64,000 nt of DNA from Nocardioides marmotae (GTDB taxonomy: Bacteria; Actinomycetota; Actinomycetes; Propionibacteriales; Nocardioidaceae): NCBI RefSeq assembly GCF_013177455.1, contig NZ_CP053660.1:2480001-2544000 (forward strand), written 5' to 3'. This document shows, piece after piece, positions 1-7,144 of the stretch. The notes below the pieces were generated by a model that did no database searches, was not told the DNA's origin, and was given only the letters and a program-made list of their open reading frames with translations. Numbering within the stretch: position 1 is the first letter of the stretch; every line of letters begins with the position of its first letter. The translations under genes and the position numbers were made by a program.

Positions 1-1024
1 TGGTGAACCGCACGTTCGGCTGCTCGTCCGGACCGTCCGCCTCGAGCACGGTCACGTCGGTGACCCCCGGGCGGAACGCGTCGGCGATGGTGGTGATTCC
101 GAGGTCGGCCACGGCCGGCAGGCCCGCGCCGAGCAGGGTGGGGGCGACGTAGGCGACCACCTCGTCGACGAGCCCGGCCCGGACGAACGCCGCGGCGAGC
201 GTCGGGCCGCCCTCGAGGAAGACGTGCTGGCGGTCGCGGGCGCGCAGCTGCGCGAGCGCCTCGTGGGGGTCGCGGGTGCGCAGCAGCACGGTCTCGGCGC
301 TGCTGTCGAGGACCCGGCGGTCCGGCGGGAGGTCGCGCAGGCCCATGACCGCGCGCAGCGGCTGGTCCGGCAACGGCCGGTCGTGCTCGTCGCGGACGGT
401 GAGGGCCGGGTCGTCGATGGCGACCGTGGCGGTGCCGACCAGCATGGTGTCGGCCGTCGCGCGCAGCCGGTGGGTGTCCAGGCGGGCGGCGCGACTGGAG
501 ACCCAGCGGCTGGTGCCGTCGGCGGCCGCGCTGCGCCCGTCGAGGGTGGCGGCGAACTTCCAGGTCACGAAGGGCCGCCCGTGCTCGACGGCGAAGGTCC
601 ACGTGCGGTTGAGCGCGCGCGCCTCGTCGGCGAGCAGGCCCTGCTCGACCTCGACGCCGGCCGCGCGGAGCGTCTCGGCCCCGCCCACGGCGACCGGGTT
701 GGTGTCGGCCTGCGCGAAGACCACGCGGCGCACCCCCGCGTCGACCAGCGCGCGGGCGCACGGGCCGGTGCGGCCGGTGTGGTTGCACGGCTCGAGGGTG
801 ACGACGGCGGTCGTGCCCCGGGCCCGCTCCCCCGCCCGGGCCAGCGCGTCGGCCTCGGCGTGGGCGGTGCCGGCGCCGCGGTGGAACCCCTCCGCCACGG
901 TGGTGCCGTCGTCGGCCAGCAGCACGCAGCCGACGCGCGGGTTCGGCCCGAGCGGGACGCCGGGGCTCGCGGCGAGCTCGAGCGCACGGCGCATCGCGAC
1001 CCGCTCGGCCTCGCTGGTGCTCAT
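1..1024 (-). CDS. ribD: RibD bifunctional riboflavin biosynthesis deaminase/reductase (3' end cut by window edge)
   Basis: RibD deaminates the pyrimidine ring and then reduces the ribosyl side chain in the second and third steps of riboflavin synthesis, in the cytoplasm. The reading frame runs from ATG at 1024 off the left edge of the window, giving 341 codons. The N-terminal cytidine-deaminase-like zinc site is visible: HAE at residues 55-57, then EPC with Cys80 and Cys89. The C-terminal RibD reductase domain begins near residue 145 and is almost complete. The ATG was chosen because MSTSEAERVAMRRALELA gives the normal family N-terminus. The FMN riboswitch lies directly upstream, so expression should fall when FMN is plentiful. 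Further rib genes would be expected beyond the left edge, but none can be seen. Identity is secure. Confidence 0.96.
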   Translation of the reverse strand, partial: MSTSEAERVAMRRALELAASPGVPLGPNPRVGCVLLADDGTTVAEGFHRGAGTAHAEADALARAGERARGTTAVVTLEPCNHTGRTGPCARALVDAGVRRVVFAQADTNPVAVGGAETLRAAGVEVEQGLLADEARALNRTWTFAVEHGRPFVTWKFAATLDGRSAAADGTSRWVSSRAARLDTHRLRATADTMLVGTATVAIDDPALTVRDEHDRPLPDQPLRAVMGLRDLPPDRRVLDSSAETVLLRTRDPHEALAQLRARDRQHVFLEGGPTLAAAFVRAGLVDEVVAYVAPTLLGAGLPAVADLGITTIADAFRPGVTDVTVLEADGPDEQPNVRFT

Positions 1025-1101
1025 CGTGTCCCTGCCCGTCATGTCCGGTGCTCACGGCTCCGGGGCTGACGGGAGGTCGGCACGTGCGTGCCGAGCCACC
1101 C

Positions 1102-1230
1102 TGCGTGCACTTCCCATCCGGACTTTGACCGTCGGTCCAGGAGTTCCACCTGGTCAACCGGTCACAGGCTTGTGACCGGGTCGCGGACTTTCACCGCCGG
1201 CTCGGAATTTCACCGACCCCAGAGCACGCG
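1102..1230 (-). promoter_or_regulatory. FMN riboswitch (RFN element) upstream of ribD
   Basis: Read on the minus strand, this leader contains the hallmark RFN blocks in order: GGGGTCGGTGAAATTCC, CGGCGGTGAAAGTCCGCGA, a variable stem (GGTCACAAGCCTGTGACC), a GTTGACCAGGTGGAACTCC block, then GACCGACGGTCAAAGTCCG and GGATGGGAAG. The P1 helix can be formed by GCGTGC at 1224-1229 and GCACGC at 1103-1108. It ends about 75 nt before the ribD ATG. The intervening sequence has further GC-rich pairing potential and no U-tract, which favours control of translation over termination; that last point is inference. Confidence 0.97.
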
Positions 1231-1338
1231 AGCGTGTTGCTCGTCTGGGGCGAGTCTGCCACAGGGCGTGCGTCCCCCTACCGCGACCCGGCCCACCTGG
1301 TGGGACAACCTTCCGGCCCGCTGCGGCGTCCCACGGTC

Positions 1339-2175
1339 ATGCGCCCCCTCCTCGCCGCCGTCCTCTCCGCCGTCTTCCTGCTCGCCGGCTGCGGGGATGG
1401 ACCGGCACGGTCCGCCGACCCAGCCGCGGGGCCGTCCGTGGAAACGTCCCCGCGGGTGGACCGGGGTCGTGCGATCGCCATGGCGCCGACGTCGGTGCTG
1501 CGCGACGTCCGGGTGCGGCGCACTCCGCGCGGGCTCGACGTGACGGCGTGGTGGGGCTGCCTGGACCCGCAGGCCTGCCCGCTCGCCGACCAGGCCGTCG
1601 CCGCCAGCGGGGACGACTTCGCGACGGCGACGTACGACGAGGTCGGCCGCCGGCAGGCGCTCCGGCGGCTCGGCGCCGCGGACCGGATCAACGGCGGCCG
1701 GCCCACCGGCGTGCCGGCGACCCGCGGACTGGTGAGCGTCGAGGCCGACTCGCTCGTCGCCGGCGTCCGGGCCGTGGTCGCCGGGGGCGACGGCGCGACG
1801 CTGCTGCCGTTCCAGCGGGTCGTCCGCGGGACGGGTGGCCGGTGGGACGTCTTCGACGTGCCGGAGGTCGACGGAGAGCGGGGCTACGTGAGCGGGGCGG
1901 TCGTCCTTCCCGACGGGCGGCTGCTCGTGCTGCTCCCGGCCTGGAGCGGCGACCGGGCCGGCCGGCCCAGCACCGTCCACCACGGCCTGTGGGTCTCCGC
2001 CGGCGCCGACTGGTCGTCGTACCGGCCCTGGGCCGGTGACCCCGGCGGTGTCCAGGACCTGCGCGCCGACCCGCGCGCCGGCGGGGTCCTCTGGTTGCTG
2101 GTCGCCGACGACGTGGCGCCCCTGCTGGTCTCGACCGACGGCGGCCGCACGTTGCGGGCCGTGCGGACCCGGTGA
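1339..2175 (+). CDS. Secreted lipoprotein of unknown function
   Basis: Not recognised beyond its class. The 278-residue product starts MRPLLAAVLSAVFLLAGCGDG: a short positively charged end, a hydrophobic stretch and a lipobox (LAGC, Cys17), so it should be exported and lipid-anchored on the outer face of the membrane. An upstream in-frame ATG at 1234 would add 35 residues that look non-coding and would bury the signal peptide, so ATG 1339 is preferred. The C-terminus (STDGGRTLRAV) resembles the edge of a BNR/sialidase-type beta-propeller blade, which suggests but does not prove a propeller fold. It stands alone, divergent from ribD and convergent with rpe. Confidence 0.82.
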   Translation: MRPLLAAVLSAVFLLAGCGDGPARSADPAAGPSVETSPRVDRGRAIAMAPTSVLRDVRVRRTPRGLDVTAWWGCLDPQACPLADQAVAASGDDFATATYDEVGRRQALRRLGAADRINGGRPTGVPATRGLVSVEADSLVAGVRAVVAGGDGATLLPFQRVVRGTGGRWDVFDVPEVDGERGYVSGAVVLPDGRLLVLLPAWSGDRAGRPSTVHHGLWVSAGADWSSYRPWAGDPGGVQDLRADPRAGGVLWLLVADDVAPLLVSTDGGRTLRAVRTR

Positions 2176-2347
2176 CCCCTTCGGAGCTTGATCGAACGTT
2201 CGATCAAGGGCGAGCCTGTGGATCCCTCGCCCCTCTCGCGCGGACCGAGGAGCGGGTGCTCGAGGAGGGCTGGGCCGGACACCTGCCCCGCTCACCGGAC
2301 GACCTCGTGGTCCTCCGCACCTGGCTGGCGTGGTCGGAGCTGGCCCG

Positions 2348-2548
2348 GCCGAGTCGGCACCTTCGCCCGGCCGAGTCGGCACTTCTCACCGGCCGAGTCG
2401 GCACTTCTCACCGGCCGAGTCGGCACTTCCATCCCTCACGACGTCGGAACCGCCCACTCGGCACACCGGAACTGCCGACTCGGCACACCGGAACTGCCGA
2501 CTCGGCACACCGGAACTGCCGACTCGGCACGCCAGAAGTGCCGACTCG
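2348..2548. repeat. Two facing arrays of a 22-bp palindromic repeat
   Basis: The whole gap between the lipoprotein and rpe (2176-2549) holds no gene. Its second half is a repeat block. Four left units carry GCCGAGTCGGCAC at 2348, 2370, 2392 and 2414, a strict 22-bp period. After a short centre come right units with GCCGACTCGGCAC at 2474, 2496 and 2518, plus decayed units at 2452 and 2540, again with 22-bp period but in opposite orientation. Each unit contains the near-palindrome GCCGASTCGGC. The block sits between two convergent genes and touches the rpe stop codon. The two arms can pair into one long hairpin, so it may end transcription from both sides (inference). Confidence 0.9.
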
Positions 2549-2549
2549 A

Positions 2550-3221
2550 TCAGCTGGTGGGAGCGGCGGCCGCCGCGGTCTCGCGCAGCGCGGCCACCAT
2601 CGCGTCGGGGTCCTCCGCGGAGTAGACCGCCGAGCCGGCGACGAAGACGTCGGCCCCGGCCTCCGCGCAGCGCCCGATGGTCTCCAGCGAGACGCCGCCG
2701 TCGACCTGGAGCCAGGTCTCCACGCCGTGCTTGTCCATCAGGGCGCGGGCCCGGCGGATCTTGGGCAGCACCAGGTCGAGGAACTTCTGGCCGCCAAAGC
2801 CGGGCTCGACGGTCATGAGCAGCACCATGTCGAGCTCCGGCAGGAGCTCCTCGTAGGGCTCGATGGGGGTCGCGGGGCGCAGCGCCATCGACGCGCGTGC
2901 GCCGTGGGCGCGGATCTCGCGGGCGAGCCGGACCGGGGCCCGGGCCGCCTCGACGTGGAAGGTGACCGAGCCGCAGCCGGCCTCGACGTAGGCGACGGCG
3001 TTGGCGTCGGGGTCCTCGATCATCAGGTGCGCGTCGAGGGGGGTGTCGGTGGAGCGGGCCAGCGCCTCGACCATGGTCGGCCCGAAGGTCAGGTTCGGGA
3101 CGAAGTGGTTGTCCATCACGTCGACGTGGACCCAGTCGGCGCCGGGGATCCTGGCCACCTCCGCCCCGAGGTTCGCGAAGTCGGCGTTGAGGATGCTCGG
3201 CGTGATCTGCAGGTGTCGCAC
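2550..3221 (-). CDS. rpe: Ribulose-phosphate 3-epimerase
   Basis: Interconverts ribulose-5-phosphate and xylulose-5-phosphate in the pentose phosphate pathway (cytoplasm). The 223-residue product has the family's TIM-barrel landmarks: [13 protein letters not shown] at the N-terminus, [16 protein letters not shown] with metal-binding His/Asp, [18 protein letters not shown] and VDGGV. The start is taken as GTG 3221 because it gives the normal length and N-terminus; the frame stays open 40 codons upstream but that part has no family similarity. A TAGACT hexamer (3230-3235, minus strand) lies 8 nt before this GTG with no Shine-Dalgarno, so the mRNA may be leaderless. It is a single-gene unit; the 291-bp gap upstream shows no supportable gene. 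Confidence 0.95.
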   Translation of the reverse strand: MRHLQITPSILNADFANLGAEVARIPGADWVHVDVMDNHFVPNLTFGPTMVEALARSTDTPLDAHLMIEDPDANAVAYVEAGCGSVTFHVEAARAPVRLAREIRAHGARASMALRPATPIEPYEELLPELDMVLLMTVEPGFGGQKFLDLVLPKIRRARALMDKHGVETWLQVDGGVSLETIGRCAEAGADVFVAGSAVYSAEDPDAMVAALRETAAAAAPTS

Positions 3222-3512
3222 GGACGACCAGTCTAGGGAGGCCCCGACCCGTCCGCGACGGCGCCTTGAGCGTGGCGGCCGATGTCGCGCCGCCGCGGAC
3301 GGGGTGGGTGCGCACGATCCCGAGGCCGGCAGCGTCGTCACCGCGGTCGGCCGCTTTCGGGGCAGCGGCGCCGCGTCGGGAGGTGGTGCTGACGACGGCG
3401 GCCTCGCGGACCACTCGTGGTGTGCGCACCTACCAAGGTAGGGAGCCTCGATGAGATGCCGGTGAGAAGGAGATGAGCGTCTGCTGTGAGGCTCGGGCCC
3501 GCCGGGGACGCC

Positions 3513-4481
3513 TCACCCGGCGTCGGGATCGGCCGGCGGCTCGGCGCCCTCGGCCTCGTCGCGCTCGGCCCAGGCCAGCAGCGGCGCGATGTCCCAGGGG
3601 TCGGCGTCGATGTCGCCGTGCAGGTCGCCGAGCTCGGCGAAGCGCTGTGGCACCGTGAAGATCGTGAAGTCGCGCGGGTCGACGTCGGCGACCTCCTCCC
3701 AGCGGATCGGGGTGGAGACGCGGGCGTCGGGCAGGCCGCGCACGGAGTACGCCGCGGCGATGGTGTGGTCGCGGGCGTTCTGGTTGTAGTCGACGAAGAC
3801 CGTCGTGGGGTCGCGGTCCTTGCGCCACCAGGTCAGGTCCACCTCGTCGGGGGCGCGCCGCTCGACCTCGCGGGCGAAGGCGAGCGCGGCGCGGCGGACG
3901 TCGGTGAACCCGTGGTCGGGCTGGATCCGCACGTAGACGTGGAGGCCCTTGCTGCCGCTGGTCTTGGGGTGGCCGGTGGCCCCCAGCTCGTCGAGGACCT
4001 CCTGGACGACGCCGGCCACGCGGCGTACCCGGTCGAAGTCGCAGTCCGGGCCCGGGTCGAGGTCGATGCGCCACTCGTCGGGCTTCTCGGTGTCGGCGCG
4101 CCGGCTGTTCCAGGGGTGGAACTCCACCGTCGACATCTGCACCGCCCAGATGACGCTGGCGAGCTCGGTGACGCACAGCTCGTCGGCGGTGCGGTTCCAT
4201 CGGGGGAAGTGCAGGCGCACGGTCTCCACCCACGGCGGGGCGCCCTGGGGCAGCCGCTTCTGGTGGACCTTCTCCCCCGCCAGGCCCTTCGGGAAGCGGT
4301 GCAGCATGCACGGGCGCTCCCACAGGGCGTTGACGATGCCGGGGCCGACGGCCAGGTAGTACTCGACCAGGTCGAGCTTGGTGGCGCCGGACTCCGGGAA
4401 GTAGACGCGGTCGGGGTTGCTCACCCGCACGACGCGGTCGTCGACCTCGATCTCGACGGACGGGGACTTCGACGCGGCCAC
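3513..4481 (-). CDS. Stand-alone LigD-type polymerase (primase-polymerase) domain protein
   Basis: Archaeo-eukaryotic primase-superfamily polymerase of the non-homologous end-joining LigD family, here without ligase or nuclease domain (322 residues). Visible landmarks are HRFPKG near 61, the metal-binding DLD at 140-142 within RIDLDPGP, SGSKGLH at 175-181, and the third acidic residue Asp231 in VDYNQNARDHT. The protein probably adds nucleotides at DNA ends in Ku-dependent repair; actinobacteria often carry such PolDom-only paralogues. No ku or ligase gene lies in the window. GTG 4481 is chosen because KSPSVEIEVDDRVVRVSNPD is the usual start; the longer open frame upstream is antisense to the neighbouring ATPase. 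It is divergent from that ATPase with only 33 bp between the start codons. Confidence 0.93.
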   Translation of the reverse strand: MAASKSPSVEIEVDDRVVRVSNPDRVYFPESGATKLDLVEYYLAVGPGIVNALWERPCMLHRFPKGLAGEKVHQKRLPQGAPPWVETVRLHFPRWNRTADELCVTELASVIWAVQMSTVEFHPWNSRRADTEKPDEWRIDLDPGPDCDFDRVRRVAGVVQEVLDELGATGHPKTSGSKGLHVYVRIQPDHGFTDVRRAALAFAREVERRAPDEVDLTWWRKDRDPTTVFVDYNQNARDHTIAAAYSVRGLPDARVSTPIRWEEVADVDPRDFTIFTVPQRFAELGDLHGDIDADPWDIAPLLAWAERDEAEGAEPPADPDAG

Positions 4482-4487
4482 GCGACC

Positions 4488-4507
4488 ACCGTAGTGGGCC
4501 GTACGGT
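4488..4507. promoter_or_regulatory. Possible back-to-back -10 elements for leaderless transcripts
   Basis: In the 33-bp gap between the divergent genes, TACGGT occurs on the minus strand (4488-4493), 6 nt before the polymerase-domain GTG, and again on the plus strand (4502-4507), 7 nt before the ATPase GTG. Both match a TANNNT -10 box at the distance typical of leaderless actinobacterial mRNAs. No Shine-Dalgarno precedes either start. No convincing -35 boxes are seen, so this is inference from spacing only. Confidence 0.4.
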
Positions 4508-4514
4508 GGCCCCC

Positions 4515-5237
4515 GTGGGACTCGACCAACCGCCCGTCGTCCGCGTGTCCGTGCCGCGGGAGGGCCGGGCGGAGAAGCTTCCGCTGCGGCAGTGGCCGAT
4601 GACGGTGCCGGCCGTCGAGCACGTCGTACGCCGCGGGCTCGACCTCGCCCCGGGGGTGACGTTCCTCGTCGGCGAGAACGGCTCGGGCAAGTCGACGATC
4701 GTCGAGGCGGTCGCCGAGGCCTACGGTCTCTCCCCCGAGGGCGGCACCCGCAACTCCCACCACTCGACCCGGGTGACCGAGTCGCCGCTGGGTGCCGCGC
4801 TCACGCTCCAACGGGGCCTCGGCGCGGGCCGCTGGGGGTTCTTCCTGCGCGCCGAGACCATGCACGGGTGGTACACGCACCAGGAGCAGTACGGCGGCCC
4901 GTCGCTGCACGAGATGAGCCACGGCGAGTCGTTCCTGGAGGTGCTGCGCACCCGGTTCTCCTCCCCCGGCTTCTACTGCCTCGACGAGCCCGAGGCCGCG
5001 CTGTCGTTCTCCTCCACCCTCGGGCTGATCGCGGTGCTCCACGACCTGGCGCGCCGGGGCGGACAGGTGCTGTGCGCGACCCACTCCCCGGTGCTCGCGG
5101 CGATGCCCGGCGCGCGGATCCTCGAGGTCGGGCCCTGGGGGCTGCGCCCCACCACGTGGGAGGACCTGGAGCTGGTCGAGCACTGGCGCGCCTACCTCGC
5201 CGACCCGGGGCGCTACCTGCGCCACGTGCTCGACTGA
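4515..5237 (+). CDS. AAA-family ATPase, small SMC/ABC-like predicted ATPase
   Basis: A 240-residue ATPase with the ABC/SMC-type core and no membrane domain. Walker A is GENGSGKST at residues 53-61. A MSHGESFLEVL stretch stands in the place of the signature motif, followed by Walker B (FYCLDEPEAALS) and a switch histidine in CATHSP. The layout fits the COG3910-like predicted ATPases, whose substrate is unknown. GTG 4515 is chosen because the frame upstream is antisense to the divergent polymerase gene. The divergent pairing hints at a link to DNA repair but is not proof. The last 17 bp of the gene, stop codon included, recur at 7114-7130 and mark an insertion boundary. Confidence 0.88.
   Translation: MGLDQPPVVRVSVPREGRAEKLPLRQWPMTVPAVEHVVRRGLDLAPGVTFLVGENGSGKSTIVEAVAEAYGLSPEGGTRNSHHSTRVTESPLGAALTLQRGLGAGRWGFFLRAETMHGWYTHQEQYGGPSLHEMSHGESFLEVLRTRFSSPGFYCLDEPEAALSFSSTLGLIAVLHDLARRGGQVLCATHSPVLAAMPGARILEVGPWGLRPTTWEDLELVEHWRAYLADPGRYLRHVLD
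5221..5237 (+). repeat. Left copy of 17-bp direct repeat (attL-like)
   Basis: GCCACGTGCTCGACTGA is the last 17 bp of the AAA ATPase gene including its TGA. An exact copy stands at 7114-7130. Flanking bases differ on both sides, so the identity is exactly 17 bp. Integrative elements that enter the 3' end of a gene leave this footprint, restoring the gene end on one side. Confidence 0.8.
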
Positions 5238-5260
5238 GCGGCTCTCCTCAAGACTGGCGG

Positions 5261-5290
5261 CTCAACCGCGGTTCACCAACCGCGGTTGAG
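5261..5290 (+). terminator. Perfect 13-bp stem-loop after the AAA ATPase gene
   Basis: CTCAACCGCGGTT (5261-5273) and AACCGCGGTTGAG (5278-5290) form a perfect inverted repeat with a 4-nt loop, 23 bp after the ATPase stop. There is no T-tract, as is common in GC-rich actinobacteria, so factor-independent termination is plausible but not certain. Confidence 0.5.
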
Positions 5291-5746
5291 AGCGATCGTC
5301 ACGCCGGCATGGACCTGAGGCACACCGGCCCCAATCGTGGTTCCGCAGAGGATTGCTCGCCATCCACCCCCGCACGAGTAATCGCTGGCGCCGTCGGGAG
5401 CGTGCCGTCGATCGTCGTCGCCAAGTCCAATGCGGAGGGCTCACAGCGCGCGTCCGACGGTTGACAGCACTTTCAATCCGCGAGCGGATTCTTGATTGGA
5501 TCGGAGGAAGCGTCGCTGGCAGCGCCTATCGCGCCGCCTGCGTCGCGTAACCGCGGGGTCTCTCCGAGGCGCGCCGGCCTGTGCGAGTCATCGTCAGCCG
5601 AGACGTCGTACGCCGAGCACGGTGGGGTGGCCCGCACCCACCAAGACGTCGCGACCCAGTGCCAGAGAGCGCCTTCTCCCTCGCCAATACCGTGCTACGG
5701 CGCCTCACACGTTGACCCCTGCTGTTAAGGCAATTGACCAGTTCCT
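5291..5746. other. Gap without a supportable gene, inside the inserted segment
   Basis: This stretch of about 450 bp is visibly less GC-rich than the rest of the window. The short open frames on both strands have no recognisable motif, no convincing ribosome binding site and irregular third-position bases. It may be decayed coding DNA or a long untranslated region; I see no RNA gene or repeat in it. Confidence 0.5.
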
Positions 5747-6193
5747 TTAGGCGGAGTCCCCGTGACTGAGTTCCTCAGGCACCTTCCAGTGTGGTGTGCG
5801 GCCTCGCGTCACGAACACCCCGGCTACAACAACCGCCGCCGCCACTCCGATCGGGATCGACCACTTGAGCGGCGCCGTCCCCGCATAACCCATGGCCAAC
5901 AAGACGGCCCCCGCGGCCAAGAGGACATCCGCGACGAGTCCCACCCGCGAACCGTCCAGCGTGAGAACGGGCTGCGTGGAGGGGTCCGGTTCGTACGTTT
6001 CCAATAGCGCCCGCGAGCGATCAATCAGGCGCTCCCTGACCGGGGAATCGTCCAGCATCTCGATCAGCTCGAGCTCCTCCCGAATCTCTCGACGGAGGCG
6101 ACGTCGACGCCCACCCTGCTGCACCTGCCACAGGACAACACCGACAACCAGCGCCGAGACTCCCGCGAGCGCGGCCTTCCATACCTCGTCCAC
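5747..6193 (-). CDS. Small membrane protein, paralogue of the neighbouring 6348-6818 product
   Basis: Family not recognised. The 148-residue product starts at GTG 6193 and has one membrane helix near residues 8-24, then a basic stretch (QQGGRRRRLRREIREELEL), a helical cytoplasmic part, and two more hydrophobic segments at about 87-103 and 110-128. The order helix, basic linker, about 55 soluble residues, two helices is shared with the next gene upstream, and the soluble parts align (ELELIEMLDDSPVRERLIDR against ELEVADYLGGTELKVRLEAS). Both lie in the segment bounded by the 17-bp direct repeats and have lower GC than their neighbours, which suggests they arrived together and arose by duplication. 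No function can be assigned. Confidence 0.72.
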   Translation of the reverse strand: MDEVWKAALAGVSALVVGVVLWQVQQGGRRRRLRREIREELELIEMLDDSPVRERLIDRSRALLETYEPDPSTQPVLTLDGSRVGLVADVLLAAGAVLLAMGYAGTAPLKWSIPIGVAAAVVVAGVFVTRGRTPHWKVPEELSHGDSA

Positions 6194-6347
6194 GTCGGGA
6201 CCGTACGACGGGATACGAGCGGCGTCCCGTGATCCGCCGAGAACCTATGAGCCGTCGACTGCCCCCTGCACCCCGGATACGACACGACGGGCCGTGCCTC
6301 ATCCAGCAAGGGTGCTGAGGGTCGTCCGCCCCGAGAATTGGCGCCGA

Positions 6348-6818
6348 CTACAGGCGGCGGCGAGTGTCTAGACACGGGCGACCTCCGCCGCGCCGTGGCG
6401 TCTGCTCCACACTCCGCTTCAGGCGCTCATCGTTCCACGCCATCAGGATTCCGAGCACTCCTCCGCCGATCGCAGACCACCAGGGCGGGGAGTCGATGAG
6501 CACGCCAAGGCCGACGACAGCGGCGACACCAAGCCCGAGGGTCAGAGCCATAGCGCCGAGCCGTCGACGTCGATACCGCCAGTGGGAGCCCGGCGTCTTC
6601 AAGTACCGCTCGAGCCGGGCGTGCGCCGATGCCTCTAGTCGGACCTTCAACTCCGTCCCGCCGAGGTAATCAGCCACCTCAAGCTCGTGCTTCGCGACTG
6701 TGAGCGCTCGCCAACGCCGGCCGCCCTTTGCAATCTGATGCGCCAAGAACGCAAGCACAGCGCCGCCCACGACGCTCGCAATCAATGACTGCCACACGAC
6801 CACGGACCGTAGGTGCAT
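6348..6818 (-). CDS. Small membrane protein, paralogue of the 5747-6193 product
   Basis: Family not recognised. The 156-residue product from ATG 6818 begins MHLRSVVVWQSLIASVVGG with a membrane helix, then a basic linker (KGGRRWRALTVAKHELEVA), a soluble helical part, a second basic patch (RYRRRRLG), two further hydrophobic segments near residues 85-122, and a basic tail. An in-frame start at 6983 would add 55 residues of low-complexity sequence without a membrane-protein look, so ATG 6818 is preferred. It has the same plan as its downstream neighbour, 154 bp away, and both are probably one unit. Whether the insertion carries a host-interaction or defence role cannot be told from sequence. Confidence 0.68.
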   Translation of the reverse strand: MHLRSVVVWQSLIASVVGGAVLAFLAHQIAKGGRRWRALTVAKHELEVADYLGGTELKVRLEASAHARLERYLKTPGSHWRYRRRRLGAMALTLGLGVAAVVGLGVLIDSPPWWSAIGGGVLGILMAWNDERLKRSVEQTPRRGGGRPCLDTRRRL

Positions 6819-6960
6819 CCGCCGACAGCCGCGTGCGTTCAAACGAGCGACGCGGCATCCGACCGATTGGGCCGCCCCGTCCGGACCGCTCCCCCAGGAC
6901 AGCCGCTGGCACGCCCGCCCCCTACCAATTCCCCAGGGTTGTCCTGACAGCGAGCTCGTC

Positions 6961-7101
6961 GTGCGTCGTACCGCCGCCAGCAAGCACGCCGTGAACGCGG
7001 CGTACGAGGATTGGTGTCCGGAGTCCAGTCACGCCTGGGCACTAGCCCCGGTCTCTTACCTCGACCGGAACCAGCAGGCCCTCGAGCACGGCGAAGCCTG
7101 A
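6961..7101 (+). CDS. Possible short ORF or 3' gene remnant
   Basis: A 46-codon frame from GTG 6961 to TGA 7099-7101 encodes a sequence of protein-like composition, including NAAYEDWCPESSHAW and SYLDRNQQALEHGEA. The frame stays open for at least 40 codons upstream but without another start, so it may be the decayed 3' end of a longer gene of the inserted segment. It ends 12 bp before the right copy of the 17-bp direct repeat. I do not recognise the family. The rest of the 326-bp gap 6819-7144 shows nothing else. Confidence 0.25.
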   Translation: MRRTAASKHAVNAAYEDWCPESSHAWALAPVSYLDRNQQALEHGEA

Positions 7102-7113
7102 AGTGCTCCCCGG

Positions 7114-7130
7114 GCCACGTGCTCGACTGA
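7114..7130 (+). repeat. Right copy of 17-bp direct repeat (attR-like)
   Basis: Exact second copy of GCCACGTGCTCGACTGA, 14 bp before the rsmB stop codon. Removing the sequence between the two copies would place the ATPase gene convergent with rsmB at a short, ordinary distance, which is likely the ancestral order. Confidence 0.8.
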
Positions 7131-7144
7131 CCTCCCCGGGCCTC

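Noticed and set aside
2348..2548. CRISPR array
   Set aside because: The 22-bp units follow each other without spacers, change orientation in the middle, and there are no cas genes.
3266..3454. 62-residue plus-strand protein between rpe and the polymerase-domain gene
   Set aside because: No motif, no ribosome binding site and low-complexity Ala/Arg/Pro sequence.
5291..5746. Short proteins at 5353-5550, 5492-5728 and 5496-5750
   Set aside because: Overlapping frames with no start signal, no motif and irregular codon use; nothing favours one over another.
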